Positions 6,181 to 6,239 of a stretch of DNA of 6,239 nucleotides are shown here, one piece after another. Made by a program: the position numbers and the translations under genes. Below the pieces are notes generated by a model. The model saw nothing but the letters and a program-made list of their open reading frames with translations, was not told the origin of the DNA and searched no databases. The stretch comes from Candidatus Lambdaproteobacteria bacterium. GTDB taxonomy: Bacteria > SAR324 > NAC60-12. The first letter of the stretch is position 1. Each line of letters begins with the position of its first letter. Location: positions 1,225 through 7,463 of the forward strand of contig DTUH01000275.1 of NCBI GenBank assembly GCA_012964265.1, read 5' to 3'.

Positions 6181-6239
6181 ACTACTTTGAAACTCTTTTT
6201 TGTCATTTTTAAAATTGGTCAAATCTCAGTAGGTTGATA

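Larger units (their letters stand above)
5935..6239. other. AT-rich gene-free leader upstream of rodA
   Basis: These 305 bases hold no coding frame I can support: stops are frequent in all minus-strand frames, and the longest ATG-led stretch I noticed (from about 6206) ends after about 16 codons. The region is much richer in A and T than the genes. It contains a perfect 8-bp inverted repeat (6141-6148 with 6153-6160), a direct repeat tttgaaact (6175-6183 and 6186-6194), a direct repeat tttttcagc (6082-6090 and 6102-6110) and a degenerate 9-base-period segment (6017-6043). It most likely carries the promoter of the rodA-gltX operon. What lies upstream of it is not in the window. Confidence 0.6.

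Noticed and set aside
5941..6239. Replication origin suggested by AT-rich DNA with repeats
   Set aside because: I found no match to the DnaA box TTATCCACA, and no dnaA, dnaN or gidA neighbours are present.

Overview
The window carries five genes, all on the minus strand, so transcription runs from high to low coordinates. In that order they are: rodA (5934-4831), a SEDS peptidoglycan polymerase; gltX (4778-3342), glutamyl-tRNA synthetase; an exported protein fusing a CsgG/LpoB/FlgO-like domain to a formylglycine-generating-enzyme-like (FGE-like) domain (3304-1781); a double-hotdog acyl-CoA thioesterase of the ACOT9 type (1740-628); and the first 137 codons of a PLP-dependent class I/II aminotransferase, cut by the window edge (411-1). 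No tRNA, rRNA, CRISPR array, insertion sequence or phage gene is visible.

The organism looks like a Gram-negative, probably rod-shaped bacterium of moderate to low GC. The evidence is a canonical RodA and an exported protein whose N-terminal domain belongs to a family typical of diderm envelopes. A delta-proteobacterium-like or related marine/environmental proteobacterial lineage is plausible, but this is only an impression and the sequence does not fix the taxon.

Layout: positions 5935-6239 form a very AT-rich, gene-free leader upstream of rodA, with short direct repeats, an AT palindrome and a weak promoter candidate. The first four genes are tightly spaced (gaps of 52, 37 and 40 bases, with no terminator-like hairpin between them) and probably form one operon. 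A 216-base gap then separates the thioesterase from the aminotransferase. It contains a roughly 109-base repeat-like element with inverted ends, of the kind found scattered between genes in many proteobacteria.

The genes do not form one obvious pathway. RodA and possibly the exported fusion protein relate to the cell envelope. GltX, the thioesterase and the aminotransferase are housekeeping or metabolic. The most interesting item is the fusion protein: its FGE-like domain lacks the catalytic cysteines, and its N-terminal domain resembles envelope-assembly factors while it sits two genes downstream of a cell-wall polymerase. A second pattern is that none of the five start codons has a clear Shine-Dalgarno sequence. 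I see no convincing novel defence, mobile or RNA-based system here.
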